NCBI GenBank assembly: GCA_050084515.1
Contig: CM114273.1
Span: forward strand, 27,528,001 to 27,592,000
Direction: 5' to 3'
Length of the DNA stretch: 64,000 nucleotides
DNA from: Blasia pusilla
Lineage: Eukaryota > Marchantiophyta > Marchantiopsida > Blasiales
A program made the position numbers and the translations under genes. Below are positions 37,770 through 48,478 of this stretch, one piece after another. Below the pieces are notes generated by a model that had not been told where the DNA came from, searched no databases, and saw only the letters and a program-made list of their open reading frames with translations. Each line of letters starts with the position of its first letter. Within the stretch, counting starts at the first letter, position 1.

Positions 37770-38241
37770 GCAACTCGTCGGACTCCGACGAGTTGCTCGA
37801 TTGATGAATGGGTTAGGTTTGTTTTTGCAAAAAGCAACTCGTCGAACTCTGACGGGTTGCTAGACTGCACGCTTTTCCGGATGTTTTTTTAAGATTGCAA
37901 CTCGTCGGACTCCGACGGGTTGCTGGACTGCACGCTTTTTTGGATGTTTTTTTAAGATTGCAACTTGTCGGACTCCGACGGGTTGCTGGACTGCACGCTT
38001 TTTCGGATTTTTTTTAAAGATTGCAACTCGTCGGACTCCGACGATTTGTTTGATTGGACATAGATTTAACTAGTTTTTGGCCCAAAGCAAACCGTCGGAG
38101 TCCGACGGGTTGCTCGACAGGCCGTCTTGTGAGGATGTTTTTTGAAGAATGCAACTCGTGGGACTCCGACGAGTCGTTCGAGTGACTGCAGGTTTAGAAG
38201 GTTTTTGCCCCAAAGCAACCCGTCGGAGTCCGACGGGTTGC
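37770..38241. repeat. Strictly phased palindrome array in intron 2, copy 2
   Basis: Eight 27-bp palindromes start at 37770, 37834, 37897, 37960, 38023, 38087, 38151 and 38215, with steps of 64, 63, 63, 63, 64, 64 and 64 bp. Arms are CAACTCGTCGG or CAACCCGTCGG, and six or seven of the centres are GACTC or GAGTC. Spacers of about 36 bp are partly repeated (GACTGCACGCTTTTT) and partly unique. The array lies wholly inside the intron 37749-38285. Confidence 0.95.
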
Positions 38242-40359
38242 AAGAACCCATGTAATTTCCTGACGGGTTGAGTTTGGATGTGCAGGATTGTATCGGAGGG
38301 GAATGTCACCCACCATTGGATCCAGGACCGCGATCGGGTGAGGAAGGTGCTTGCAACGCACCCGAGAGTAAGGGTTCTTGGCGTGCCTGAAATCAGATGC
38401 TTGCAAAGGGTGCTCAGATTAAGAAGAAAACTTGGGCAAACAAGTTTATTTCTCAAGATGCAGCCGTAACCATCCTTTATTGGTCGAAGATAGAGGCCGC
38501 GAAGAAAAGCGGTGCACTGGAGCTGGAGCGGAGGGAGAAGGTTAGATCCAGCGCCGCCTAAATTCATCCTTCTCCGTTTCGCTGCAACGAAATACACGGC
38601 GAGCAAGAGCGATCATCAAGCATTCTCAACCCCGAACTTGATCCGGAGTTCTACAAGGAGCTCAAGGAGATTTTTAAGCGTCAGCGGAAGAGGGATGAAG
38701 ATCCGGATGGTTGGATTGGGGAGAAAGTGTCGCTGGATTGCGTGCATCGTTTTGCGTTATCCGGGATTAGCGAAGTTCAGGAGGATACGATCGATGAAAA
38801 TCGTCTCGAGGGCTCGAGAGGCCGAAGAGGGCGACACACCATCCTCGGGTGTGTCCGATCCGATGATCTCGCATTGGCTACGCGAATGGTCGCTTCCGGG
38901 ACGCATTGCGGGTAATCGGAAGTCCATTCGACGGTGGCAAGCGGAGCTCGAAGATTAGAGCCCATTCGCCGGAAGCAAACCTTGAAAGTTCTCGAGATTA
39001 CGAGGTTTGGCTCAATGACATCCGGACAAGCCAACCAAAAACCAGGATTCAAGACCATGTTCAAGGTTAGCGTCCTCCCTCAGGCAGAGCTTGACGAAGA
39101 AGTAGAGGGGAACAAACGGGATCAAGCGAAGAAGAAGCAAGATCTGAGGAGGAGCGACCGATTCTGCTCGACTAAAAGCTACCCAACGGATGGTCTTGGT
39201 ACCTCGCCCGTGTAAGAACGCAGTGTACGTGGGGAAAATTACCGGTAGCCTTGAAATTGTGGGCTTTCGGCCGGATGCATAGACATTCTCCATGTACGAC
39301 GTGGAGATGGGGCAGCACATGTCCGATTGGGAGGTGGAGAATTGCCCCATTTGGCTCGACTTCAACGACCCTGAAGATATCACGGATAAGGACTTACGAG
39401 TGCTTCATGATGCAGTGGCCTCAGGATAAGACGACATTCCCAATTTTGTCCAGCCTGAAGACTTCTTTGGAGGAGACGCAGAAGAGCAGGCCCACGAGAC
39501 AGCTGAGTTGGCTTCCAAGGTCCGCACAACCAAAGACAAATCCACAGCGGGTCTCAAAGGCAAGGCGAGGGGAGGGAAAAATTCAGAGGCCGAGTCTTCC
39601 CAAAGAGAGGCTGAAGATTCAAGGCCAGAGGCGGGATCGTCCGGACAAGCGGGGAGAGAGGGTCGGACCAGGTCCTCGGCGAAGAAAACTCCACCAGAGT
39701 CTGAGGTCATAGAAACCCCGACAAGCCGTCCCCAAACTAGGGAGAAGCGGAAGCGAGAGGTGCTCGGGTTGTCCCAAGGAGAATACAGTCCATCATCCTT
39801 GGGAAGACACAGACAAACAACGACCCGGACAAGCGTCCTCCTTCAGTTCACTCCTTTCTTGGATGAGTCAAGAGCTTCGATTCTCAGCGTCGACACCAGC
39901 CATCGAAAAATTGACAACGCTGGGACGGAAGCTCCAACAAAACGGGCACGCTGCCTGGACAGTGAATGGAGTGGTGGAAGAGGTTGCGGTGGATCTCTTG
40001 ATCGCCGATCTGCCCTCGGGGTTGCGACTTTGGGGCGAGAATCCGTCGGACGAGGTATCTGAGTGGAATGTGCCGCTCTCTTATGACTAGATTGCGCTTT
40101 TGTTCTCCTTTGCAGACGCCTATCTGAGTGACAGGGGCTGCTTCTTGGTGTTGACTGGAGGGAGCGAGGACGAGCTCTTCAACCTCTAGTGCGTCAAGAG
40201 GTCGCTAAAGTGGAGGACGGTACAATTGTGGATCATCAAAAACGAGTACCCACTCCGATCCGCAATGAGTCAGATTCGGGTAAGGCTCAATTCCTGTACT
40301 ATAATTTCAATTATATTTTAATGATGTGTATAATGAGAGTCAATCTCGGTTTTTTCTGT

Positions 40360-40710
40360 CCGTGAGCAACCTGTCGGAAGGCGACGGGTTGCATCTTTCC
40401 CACATACACAGGGAAAACCGCGGTGTATCTGCAACCCATCGGAACCCGACGGGTTGCAGTTGCTTTTGGGTTTTCCCAGTTGATTTTGGTTTTTGGATGC
40501 AACCCGTCTGATAGCGACGGGTTGCTCTCAGGCGAGCATGGGCTGCTCTAGGCTAGCAACCCGTCGCCTTCCGACGGGTTGCTCACGGACAAAAACAATG
40601 GAGCCCGACGGGTTGTTTTAGTCCCTGACCAACCCGTCGGAAGGCGACGGGTTGCTTCCGACGGGTTGGTCCGGGACAAAACAACCCGTCGGACTCCGAC
40701 AGGTTGATCC
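40360..40710. repeat. Palindrome cluster in intron 3, copy 2
   Basis: About seven units start near 40365, 40430, 40499, 40556, 40600 (half), 40628 and 40681. Centres vary (AAGGC, GAACC, GATAGC, CCTTC, GACTC). The cluster fills the intron 40280-40785, and the last unit is about 80 bp before the acceptor. Confidence 0.85.
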
Positions 40711-41689
40711 AAAGTCAGTTATTGAAAATGTTCTCAAGCCGACTTCTTTAGTTTCTGACATTGTTTCCAACGTGTTGATTTACAGATGGACCACTCCTAC
40801 GTCTGTTGCTTCGTTCGGCCCGAGCACAATTTCTAGGTGTTCAAGATCCAGGATCTTGTGGATCCATGCTCAGATGGGTACAGCTTAGATAGTTTGTACA
40901 ATTCCACCCCGGGAATTTACATGCAAGACAGTACCCCACTTCTGGGAGGAAGGGAAAAGTCGCCAGCCCTGATGCAAACGCTCATCAAGCTCTGCTCAAG
41001 GCCAAGTGACTTGATGTTTGACTTAGTGGGACTTTCAAGGGCAAGTATCAAAGGCGCCTTGCAGAGTGGCAGGAACATTCTCTGCCTCGAGGGAAGGCAG
41101 GAACTGTTTGACCTTTGCAAGGAGGCAAAGGCGAACTAAAGGCTCGTTGGGGCGTACAACTCTCCACCGAAGCCAAGAGCTCCGGTTCCAGAGCCACCCT
41201 TGGTAGTGACTCCATCGTCACTTCCAACGATTCCAAAAATCGGGAGGGCAAGGCCGAAAGTAATTTTGCAAGAGCTCTCGGACGATGACGAGTGAGTTCA
41301 AAGAACTCAATGACCCAGCTTGACTGCAGCGTTTGGAGTAGGGAGTTTTTTGATGATAAGGCAAAAGATTTCATAGAATAGATCAAATGTACAGTTCCGA
41401 GCTTTTTTCGGATGATATAAAGCAAAAGATTTTTTCGAACGATGGTGGTGCTTGTAAAAGTTTGCTGATCATTTTTTGTCTTTTCGAATGTGATCGTCTA
41501 TGTACTCCGCAGACTTCTATTTTGCAACCCGTCGGATTTCTCCTGCTTGCAACTTTTCACTTTTTGACCACTGCACCCTTTTTACCACTTCAGTAACTCG
41601 TCTGATTCCGACAGTTGCCGATCGGACTCTTTCCTGTTGGTCCAACTTAATAGGCGATCTGGCGGGCTTCTTCCCTTGGCACCTTCCCT

Positions 41690-42050
41690 CAACTCGTAAA
41701 AGCGGCGAGGCTTCTTTTTCTTCTCTCGACGTGATGGATTCCTTCTCACTGCAATTGCCATAATGGTATTACCAGGGACGGGAGCAGATATTGATCTTTG
41801 GATGGGTGTCACATTGCAGAGCGTACAAGGTATACCGCCGAGGAAGGCGGTGGGACTTGAGATAGGTTACATGGGACCGTTATTGTGTATCTAGGGGGGG
41901 GGCCAAGGCTCTCGAATTCGCCAACATTTTCGATCCCCGTCTACAATCGGCCAGAGGAGCCACTTGAATCGGACATTCCTTTGGTATTGTCACGAGGAGA
42001 GTTAGGAGTAAATTTGTAGATGACGAGGCTGAAGAAATCATAGACTAGGT
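41690..42050 (+). pseudogene. Small conserved frame, copy 2
   Basis: Counterpart of 6357-6700. The plus-strand frames read through AEEGGGT and then, after a poly-G frameshift near 41895, through SIPVYNRPEEPLES and KFVDDEAEEIID. It is located 3' of the methyltransferase gene and might be an extra exon. The function is not recognised. Confidence 0.3.
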
Positions 42051-42960
42051 GAAATGTACATTTCCGAGGTTCCTTCGGAGGTAATAAAGGACGAGATTTT
42101 TTCAACCCATAATGGTGTTTGAAAGTTTGCTGGAAAATGTTTTTGGACTTGTGGATTGTGTTCTTTTAGGTACTCAGAATTACAATTCTGCAACCCGTAT
42201 GATTCCGACTTTTTGCTTTTTGCCCACTGCAACTTTTTAACCATTTCCAGGCAACTTGTCGGATTCCGACAGGTTGACTGCTTGAGTGATCGGACTCTAT
42301 CCCGGTGAGACCAACTCTTGACGCATTGTGGGGGGCTTCTTGACTTTTGGCTCGTTCCCCTTCATTCGTCCAACCAGTTGTAGGCTTCTTTTCTTTTCTA
42401 AGATGTGCAAGATTCCTACTACCTGTCGGATTGCCATTTCGGATTCCCAACCCGTTAGATCGTCGTGGGTGCAAGGTGGAAGAAAATCACTTCTAAAAAT
42501 CTTTCCTTTCTTATGGTGAGCTTTCTTACGGGTTGGGAGGGGTGCAGGTTCTTGGTTTTTGAGCATTAGGATCTGATTTTTTCACATTTCAGAAAGTTGG
42601 TCTTGAGCAAACACCATTCATAACCGACAGAAAGTTGGTTATGGGGCAATTTAGGGGAGGCCATGATGCAGGCAACAATCCCTGCAAAAAGAGAGGTTCC
42701 CATCCGGGTGGTCCTCCAACAAAAATACCAAGGGCACTGCTTTTTGTTGACCGAGACAGGGAATGTTAAGAAACTTAGGCTCATATGGACAGTGATGGAA
42801 AAATGTTTAGGGTGGTCTTATGATGTCTCCTTTTTTCTCGCCCCCAGGAAAGAGGAGGTTTTTTTAGGGCCAAATATGGACCACTAAATACTCTCTTCTA
42901 AAGATTTCCTGATTTTAAAACTAAACAAAAATTTCAAATATGTCAAAAGGTTTTGAAGAG
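42051..42960. other. A-end subterminal region of copy 2
   Basis: Same content as 1-600 and 5460-6356. It has a palindrome near 42250 (CAACTTGTCGG mirrored about ATTC) and no gene. Confidence 0.6.
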
Positions 42961-43063
42961 AGGAGGCGGATTTGGCCTTTTTTTTTTAAGAGAGACTCTC
43001 CTCTCTTCCTCTCTTCCTCTCTTCCTCTCCTCTCTTACTCTCTCCTGTCAGAATACAAGCCCC

Positions 43064-43413
43064 CGAGGTGTGCCAGGTGCTCTTAATCTTCCTGCCAGGT
43101 TTTCCTCCCATAAACAGAAGTACCGGGTCATCACCAAGTACAACTGACGTTCATGGGCTGAGCACCGTTCGGCGACTGGTATATTGACAAGGCTAATTAA
43201 TTGTTCTATCTTTTCTAGCACCAATGCAACAAATCTGTTGTTATCTTCTTTCATCCATTGTCTGAGGGGAATAGCCAAAGATATCAGATGGTCTTCAGTA
43301 AGCACTAGCTGGTTGGGTCTTCCAAGAGACGAGGCTTCTTTCCCCGCTCCCGGATTCCCCATGTATCTCTCTCCCTTTTCAGCAAAGAATATGATCCCCA
43401 GCAGCGGCGCCAA
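43064..43413 (-). pseudogene. gag-like N-terminal fragment of an LTR element, cut by copy 2
   Basis: A minus-strand frame of about 115 residues starts just inside a primer-binding-site-like sequence and runs (IPLRQWMKEDNNRFVALVLE, then LYLVMTRYFCLWEENL) into the A end of giant-element copy 2. Position directly after a PBS implies the start of gag. There is no zinc knuckle, as expected for an N-terminal piece. Confidence 0.45.
43395..43412 (-). promoter_or_regulatory. Primer binding site, tRNA-Asp type
   Basis: The minus strand reads TGGCGCCGCTGCTGGGGA. Compared from memory with the 3' end of plant tRNA-Asp (complement TGGCGCCGTTGCCGGGGA), 16 of 18 positions agree. This is the common PBS of several plant Ty3/gypsy lineages and fixes the orientation of the neighbouring LTR and gag fragment. 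Confidence 0.7.
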
Positions 43414-43419
43414 AAAGTT

Positions 43420-44530
43420 TCTTGCTATATATAATGTACAAGTGTTTCTATTTTATAGTCGATTTAGTAAGTTCGATCCCCAAGAGGATCATTGCTTGAT
43501 GAAAAGAGAGTTCAGAATTACAATTCTGTTGTAATAGTTGTATTTAAATGTGTGGGAGTTATATTCAATGTCTTATCAATATCTTCTGATCTTTCTTAGT
43601 AACACAGGATCTTTTCTCGATTCTCTCTAGTGGAATTGAAAGCATGTTCAGGTAGATTTTCCTCTCGACATCAAGAAACCTCAGAGAGATCTCAACACAT
43701 AAGCTGGCTTCTCCTACTTTCAAAACTCAATCCGTCTCGGCAGGTTACTCTCTGTCAAACAGATTTCTTACAACTCATGTTGATTATTTCACTCATGAGA
43801 AAGGTTCGCCTGATTCACTCCTCATTCTGCAGACCCAAAAATAATACTCAAACACAAGCATCGCACATCAGAATGAATGAATGACTACTTTACTACTCTA
43901 TCAAGAACGAGAAAGCTTCAAAGTGTATACAAGCTGAGAGGGTACTACTCTCTTGCACGGACCATTCCTACAACATGAGGACTTCGTAAGAGAATGATGA
44001 TAATGGCTTCTGCCTTGTTTCTTAAATATTCGCTGGAGTGGAAGTGATCCTAAGATTCGAAACGTTCTTGATGAAGCTAGTGTCTCTTCACTGTTTCTAA
44101 CTACCTAGATCTATGGTTCTCTTAGCTCTTCCTATGATCCCTGTGAATCTGCAGTACAAGACTGTTCTAACTACCAATTTGATACAAAGGATCGCGCCCT
44201 TTCCTAGTCTAACTGTTTTAACATGTGTCTCTTGAAATCACAGTCCTTCTTAGCTTCGCTTCGTTGGACTTCAGGAGGACGAAGTACTCCATGCTTCGTT
44301 CTTATTTCCTGTGCTTCGTACTTCGTGCTTTGTTAAAGAGCGAAGTACTTCGTTCTTCTTTTCTTCGTGATGCTTCGTTATGTAGCGAAGCACTTCGTAG
44401 ACAAAGCTTCGTACATCTTCATTAGGCTTCGTTAAGCTTCGTTAAGCTTCGTTCTGAGTCTTGAGACTTCGTTATTGCGTTTTCCTCTCCTCTAAGGCAA
44501 ATCCTTGATCTTCCATCTCTCTGCCTTGTC
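43420..44530 (-). mobile_element. Candidate 5' LTR next to the tRNA-Asp primer site
   Basis: By position, sequence upstream of the PBS (higher coordinates on the minus strand) should be the 5' LTR. It is non-coding. Around 44230-44470 it contains many copies of GCTTCGT / CTTCGTTAAG words, probably a transcriptional control repeat. Exact LTR borders were not fixed because no second copy with matching TG...CA ends lies in the window. Confidence 0.4.
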
Positions 44531-44731
44531 CTAGGAGCTTCGTGATTCACTTATTCTTCTTTATAATAATAAATAATCATAATCAAAATCATAATATACA
44601 AGAGTCTTCGTTGAATAAAAAAATATATTCTTCAAGATTACAAAATTGTGGGTATCACAATTCTCTTCCTTCCATCCTTCCTTACATGAATTGCTCATTT
44701 TTTGTTTACCCTCACAATCTCATTCCTCCCT

Positions 44732-44734
<3 letters not shown>

Positions 44735-44798
<64 letters not shown>
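44735..44798. repeat. (TC)n microsatellite, 32 units
   Basis: Uninterrupted TC dinucleotide tract. Sequence from 44531 to 45083 around it holds no gene. Confidence 0.97.
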
Positions 44799-44801
<3 letters not shown>

Positions 44802-45083
44802 TGGAAGTTTTTTTTCTCCATAGATAGGTGAACTTGATAAGTGAGAATATGTTTTGCCACTGGATAACCCTGAAAAGTTAAGGTATCTCGATTATCTAGG
44901 TTAGCATAGTGATCTTTCTTGTTCATAGTGAGTGTTCCAAGTTTTGTTATTGGAGCATTCACGGATAATATTTGGTATAATTTGTATATATTTTATTAGT
45001 CAATATATCCTACTATTGACATAGTAAATTTTTGCGAATTATCCAAATATTGTTGGGTGGGGTTAGTGTCTAGGGTCGTCGTC

Positions 45084-47448
45084 ATGACCAAAGCCAAAGA
45101 ACTCCAAGAGATCATGAAGGAACATTGGGAAGAAGTACAGATGGAAGGTGGAACATCGAGCAGATGGCAATGCAAGTATTATTCCTATTCTATGAAAACC
45201 TATCATAGCATGTGCATGGTGGAGCATTTTACACAAGAGAGACAAAAGACAAAGGATGGGAATCAGGATATCCATCATGCCAAATTATGTGTGAAGGTCC
45301 CTCCCAACGTGCAATGGGAACTCCGAAACAAGGTACTAGTGGAAAATTGACAAAGAAGGGAAGCAAGACCTTTGAGTGAAGTGGAAGAGATGACTCCATT
45401 ACAGATAGATTCGCAACACTCAGGAAATAGTGTTTATGTTGTGTAAAATATTGAGGACATGCCACTGATTGACAGTCTCGAGGAATGTAGAGTTGTTGGT
45501 CCCATTCGAGGGAGTAGTAGTTTTGGGAAGAAGCAAGCCAATCTTAGAGATTCTTTCAACATCCAAGGAATAGAAGTTACAAATGATATGTGGCGAAGTG
45601 TTTCTACAAATGTGGAATACCATTCAACATAATACGGCAAGATGCTTTCAAACAAGTAGTGTTGGAAACAACAAACGTGAAGGGTTACTCAGGTCCTAGT
45701 TACAATTTGTTGCGCATAACCCTACTTGAGAAACATATGGGGAAGGTGAAGGAAAAGGAAAAGGTGGATGGCATATTGGACAATTTGCGTTTGGGGGCCA
45801 TGATCATAACAAATTCTTGAACCAATGTGAGGAGCGAGTCTTTAGTGAACATCATGGTCTTGTGTGCACAAGGTGAGGTCATGATTGAGTCGATAGACAC
45901 CAAGGGGCAATCCCAAACGGCGGGATGGTTGGCAAGTCACATAGAAAGGACTATCATGCGCATCGGTCCAGAGAATATGTTGCAACTTGTGATAAACAAT
46001 ACTAGCAATGAGCAAGCAGTAGGAAAACTTATCGAAGCAAATTTTCCTCATATTCTCTAGGGTGGATGCTTATCACATTTTTTTGATCTAGTCTCTGAAG
46101 AGTGGGGTAAATGGCCTTGGATGGACAGGATTTTTGCACAAGCTCGTGAGATTGTAGTATTTATGAAGACTAGTACTTGGATGAAGGCCAAATTCATGGA
46201 AATCAATCGAATGAAGAGACGATTGTTGCTTCCTGCAAACATAGGCTTTGCCACAAATTTTATCATGTTAAGACGCATCTTAGAATTGAAGGAGGTATTC
46301 CATGCCATGGTTGCCACCAATGCTTTTAGGGAGTATTTTAATGGTAGGGATGCAAGGCAAAGGGAGAAGGCATAAAGAGATTGAGCCTACTATGGCCAAT
46401 CACGGTTTTTGGATCAAAGGTGAGGAGTTTTTTTCATGCCGCTCAAACTAACTATTATTCTATTGAGAGAGTGTGATGGTCATAAAGCAATGATAGGGCA
46501 TATTTATTGTTGTATTTTTTAGATAATGGAAGAGATCCGTTCTTTTCTTGTAACTCCATGGCCTAGTGTGGATGGAAGGCATTGCGGTCAATTTGTCATA
46601 ATGTCTAGAGCTACGAAAATTTTCAATGTTATTTCTAGGCGATGGGCACTTATCCACAACAAGTTACATGCAATAGGCTACATTCTCGCCCCTTACAATC
46701 TTCTTGATAGTGTTCAAGACGTCACTTCAAATGTTGAGTGCATGAAAGATTTCAAAGAAGATCTGAAACTTTATGCAAAGGGGGTGCATGGCCTCAATGT
46801 CACCGAGGCTAGTTCTTATGTGGCTACTTGCTTGCGAGAGTTGGGCAACATTGTGAACCATTAGGAACTATTTGTGGATGAGTTTGGTAGGGAAGTTGTT
46901 GACTCACTTGGCCCTCTAATTGGTGGAGCATGCACGGTCAAGATGCACCAACATTGTGCTCAGTGGCTAAGTCCATATTAGCACAAGTGGTTTCATCTTC
47001 TTCAACGGAGAGAAATTGGAGTAGCTAGTTATGGTTTCATCCACAACAAGCACAGGAATAAATTGACCAATGAGCATGCCAGGGATTTGGTGTACATCAA
47101 CACAAAATCATGGTTTGGAGACAAGGGTTTTCCTTGCAAATCAAGACAAGCGCTCTTGTACGAACAATACTTTGTGAAAGGGATGGACAAGAACAAGCTA
47201 GAAGGGTAGTAGAAGATGGCAGTGAATCTAGCTTGCATGCAAGAAATCGTGATGGTAATCATAAAGATAACCTTGACTTGCAAGATGAAGACCTAGAGGA
47301 AGTGGAAGTGATATGTGGAATTCATGGCATCAAAGGGAGGGAGGATACTCATGTCAAAAACACCGAAAATGTTGACTCCAAGGAGCTAGGAAGAGACGAA
47401 GATGATGTTGAAATGGAACATTGGATTCCAGAGCACGAGGAAGAGTGA
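45084..47448 (+). pseudogene. hAT-superfamily transposase (DUF659 type)
   Basis: The frame begins at ATG 45084 with a BED-like finger in which one cysteine is Tyr (RWQCKYYSYSMKTYHSMCM, then KLCVKVPPNVQWELR). Around 45590 it reads KCFYKCGIPFNIIRQDAF. The DUF659 core follows (SLVNIMVLCAQGEVMIESID near 45840, IGPENMLQLVINNTSNEQA near 45970). Next come LLLPANIGFATNFIMLRRI (about 46225) and the C-terminal dimerisation region (REIGVASYGFIHNKHRNKL near 47025, then ARDLVYINTKSWF). An acidic tail ends HWIPEHEEE at 47448. Order and wording match plant hAT transposases (PF04937 and PF05699 regions). At least four stops or frameshifts show it is inactive. Confidence 0.88.
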
Positions 47449-47809
47449 CAACGGAGGAATTCAAGAGAAGCCAATAAACCCAAGACTTCTCTTAACACAA
47501 CCTATGACCCTTAGATTGTTGCACCAGTAGGAGTAAAAAATTATTCCACCGATTCTAGTGAACCTATGCGGGATACTCCTCCATAATCTTTCAAGGTTGA
47601 AATGATGGACTTACTTGATGAGCCTAATGATAATGATGTTCTCATACCTATGGTTCCAAACTCTCAATCCATCAATCATGGCATGATAGTTCATACATTT
47701 CCTCCAATGATGAAACAAGTGCAATAGGAACTCGTCGCCGATCCACCCGACTTTAAATTATTGAGCCGCCAAATTACCGCTTACATCTTAATCCCTTGGA
47801 TCTAACCAT

Positions 47810-48208
47810 AGACCTAGACTAGAAGATGCTTGTGAACAGTCTCCATGGTACCAAGAAGGGCAACCACAATCTGGACGACATTTGATGCTATTGCGAGACT
47901 TCGGGGTTTTGCATACCGACCTCCATGCTAGGAACATGTTCATTCATTTTGGATCCAACTCTAGCCAATACATCGGTGTTGGAGATTGGGGAAATGCCAT
48001 GTGGACTAATGAAATCTTAGAATCATCTCATAGATGGTGGCAGCATGAACAAAAAAATCATGTCGGCCACATAGCACCAGAGTTGACAACAGGGCCTCAA
48101 AATCTCCCTTATAGCAAGGCCACTGAAATCTATGCCCTAGGAATGATTGTGAAGAATTTGAACTATGGGACATACAACCTCTCTGTAAAAACACCCAAGC
48201 GAATGTGA
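47810..48208 (+). pseudogene. Protein-kinase catalytic-loop fragment
   Basis: The frame contains GVLHTDLHARNMFIHFG, which matches the HRDLKxxN catalytic loop with an altered Arg/Lys. This is followed by YIGVGDWGNAM, corresponding to DFG with Phe to Trp, and HVGHIAPELTTGP, corresponding to the APE motif. EIYALGMIVKNL resembles helix F (DvwsfGvvl). These positions and spacing fit a eukaryotic protein kinase C-lobe. The N-lobe (glycine loop and Lys) is absent upstream, where only stop-rich frames lie between it and the hAT tail. A captured or ancient kinase fragment beside the hAT gene is the likeliest reading. HTDLH and DWG suggest a pseudokinase-like ancestor or decay. Confidence 0.6.
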
Positions 48209-48478
48209 GATTTACTTATTTGGAAAGAATTTGAAAGTGGGCATGAGCTGCGAATCTCTCTGATTGCAAAAGCTTAGAGTTTCTTATTGTATACCTTATA
48301 GCAAATGTGAAAGTATTAGGTGTACACAATGTAGATTCGGTATTAAGGCCAATAACAGTGGTAGTATGATTGTAAATCCGTTTGAGGATTGAATATTTTT
48401 ATGAAAAATGGAAGACTTGGTTCAAAAATATGAATATGTCACTATAATTTTTGTTAAATAATGAAGCTTGATTGATGT

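Larger units (their letters stand above)
36563..41295 (+). pseudogene. ParB-like/amino (N6/N4) DNA methyltransferase gene, copy 2
   Basis: Four exons are inferred: 36563-37190, 37281-37748, 38286-40279 and 40786-41295. All have GT-AG borders (donors GTAAGAG, GTGAGTA, GTAAGG; acceptors CTGACAG, TGTGCAG, TTTACAG), and all introns appear to be phase-compatible. The coiled-coil exon shares the in-frame TAG with copy 1. The ParB-like exon has the N-terminal boxes (RIPLCRLWTMEYVREIQ) but suffers a TGA and frameshift before the GNHR box. Exon 3 contains ITGSLEIVGF, the charged linker and DLLIADLPSG (39992-40021). Exon 4 contains SRPSDLMFDLVGLSRASIKG (around 40996-41055) followed by SGRNILCLE. The permuted IV-then-I order, linker length and GR-x-LCLE tail fit the N6_N4_Mtase family. 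DLPS in place of DPPY/SPPY and FDLVGLS in place of FDPFxGSG suggest loss of activity or a divergent catalytic pocket. Confidence 0.78.
30857..43063 (-). mobile_element. Giant DNA element, copy 2 (both ends present)
   Basis: This copy is the inverted counterpart of copy 1. Its A end at about 43063 reads (minus strand) CTTGTATTCTGACAGG followed by GA-rich sequence. Its B end at about 30857 reads (plus strand) GGTAAAAGGAGAGGAAGAG followed by GA-rich sequence and TTTTTTTTGAAGAGAGT. The two ends share the GGAGAGGAAGAGAGGAGAG block and nearby ATTTTTGTTTGAAAT-like words, suggesting imperfect terminal inverted repeats. Length is about 12.2 kb. It carries the methyltransferase gene on the plus strand (36563-41295) and the transposase-like gene on the minus strand (31250-35204). 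No clear target duplication was found; flanks are a CACTA fragment and a gag-like fragment. Confidence 0.82.

Noticed and set aside
44732-44962. Minus-strand frame ending in Arg-Glu repeats
   Set aside because: Produced by the (TC)n tract.
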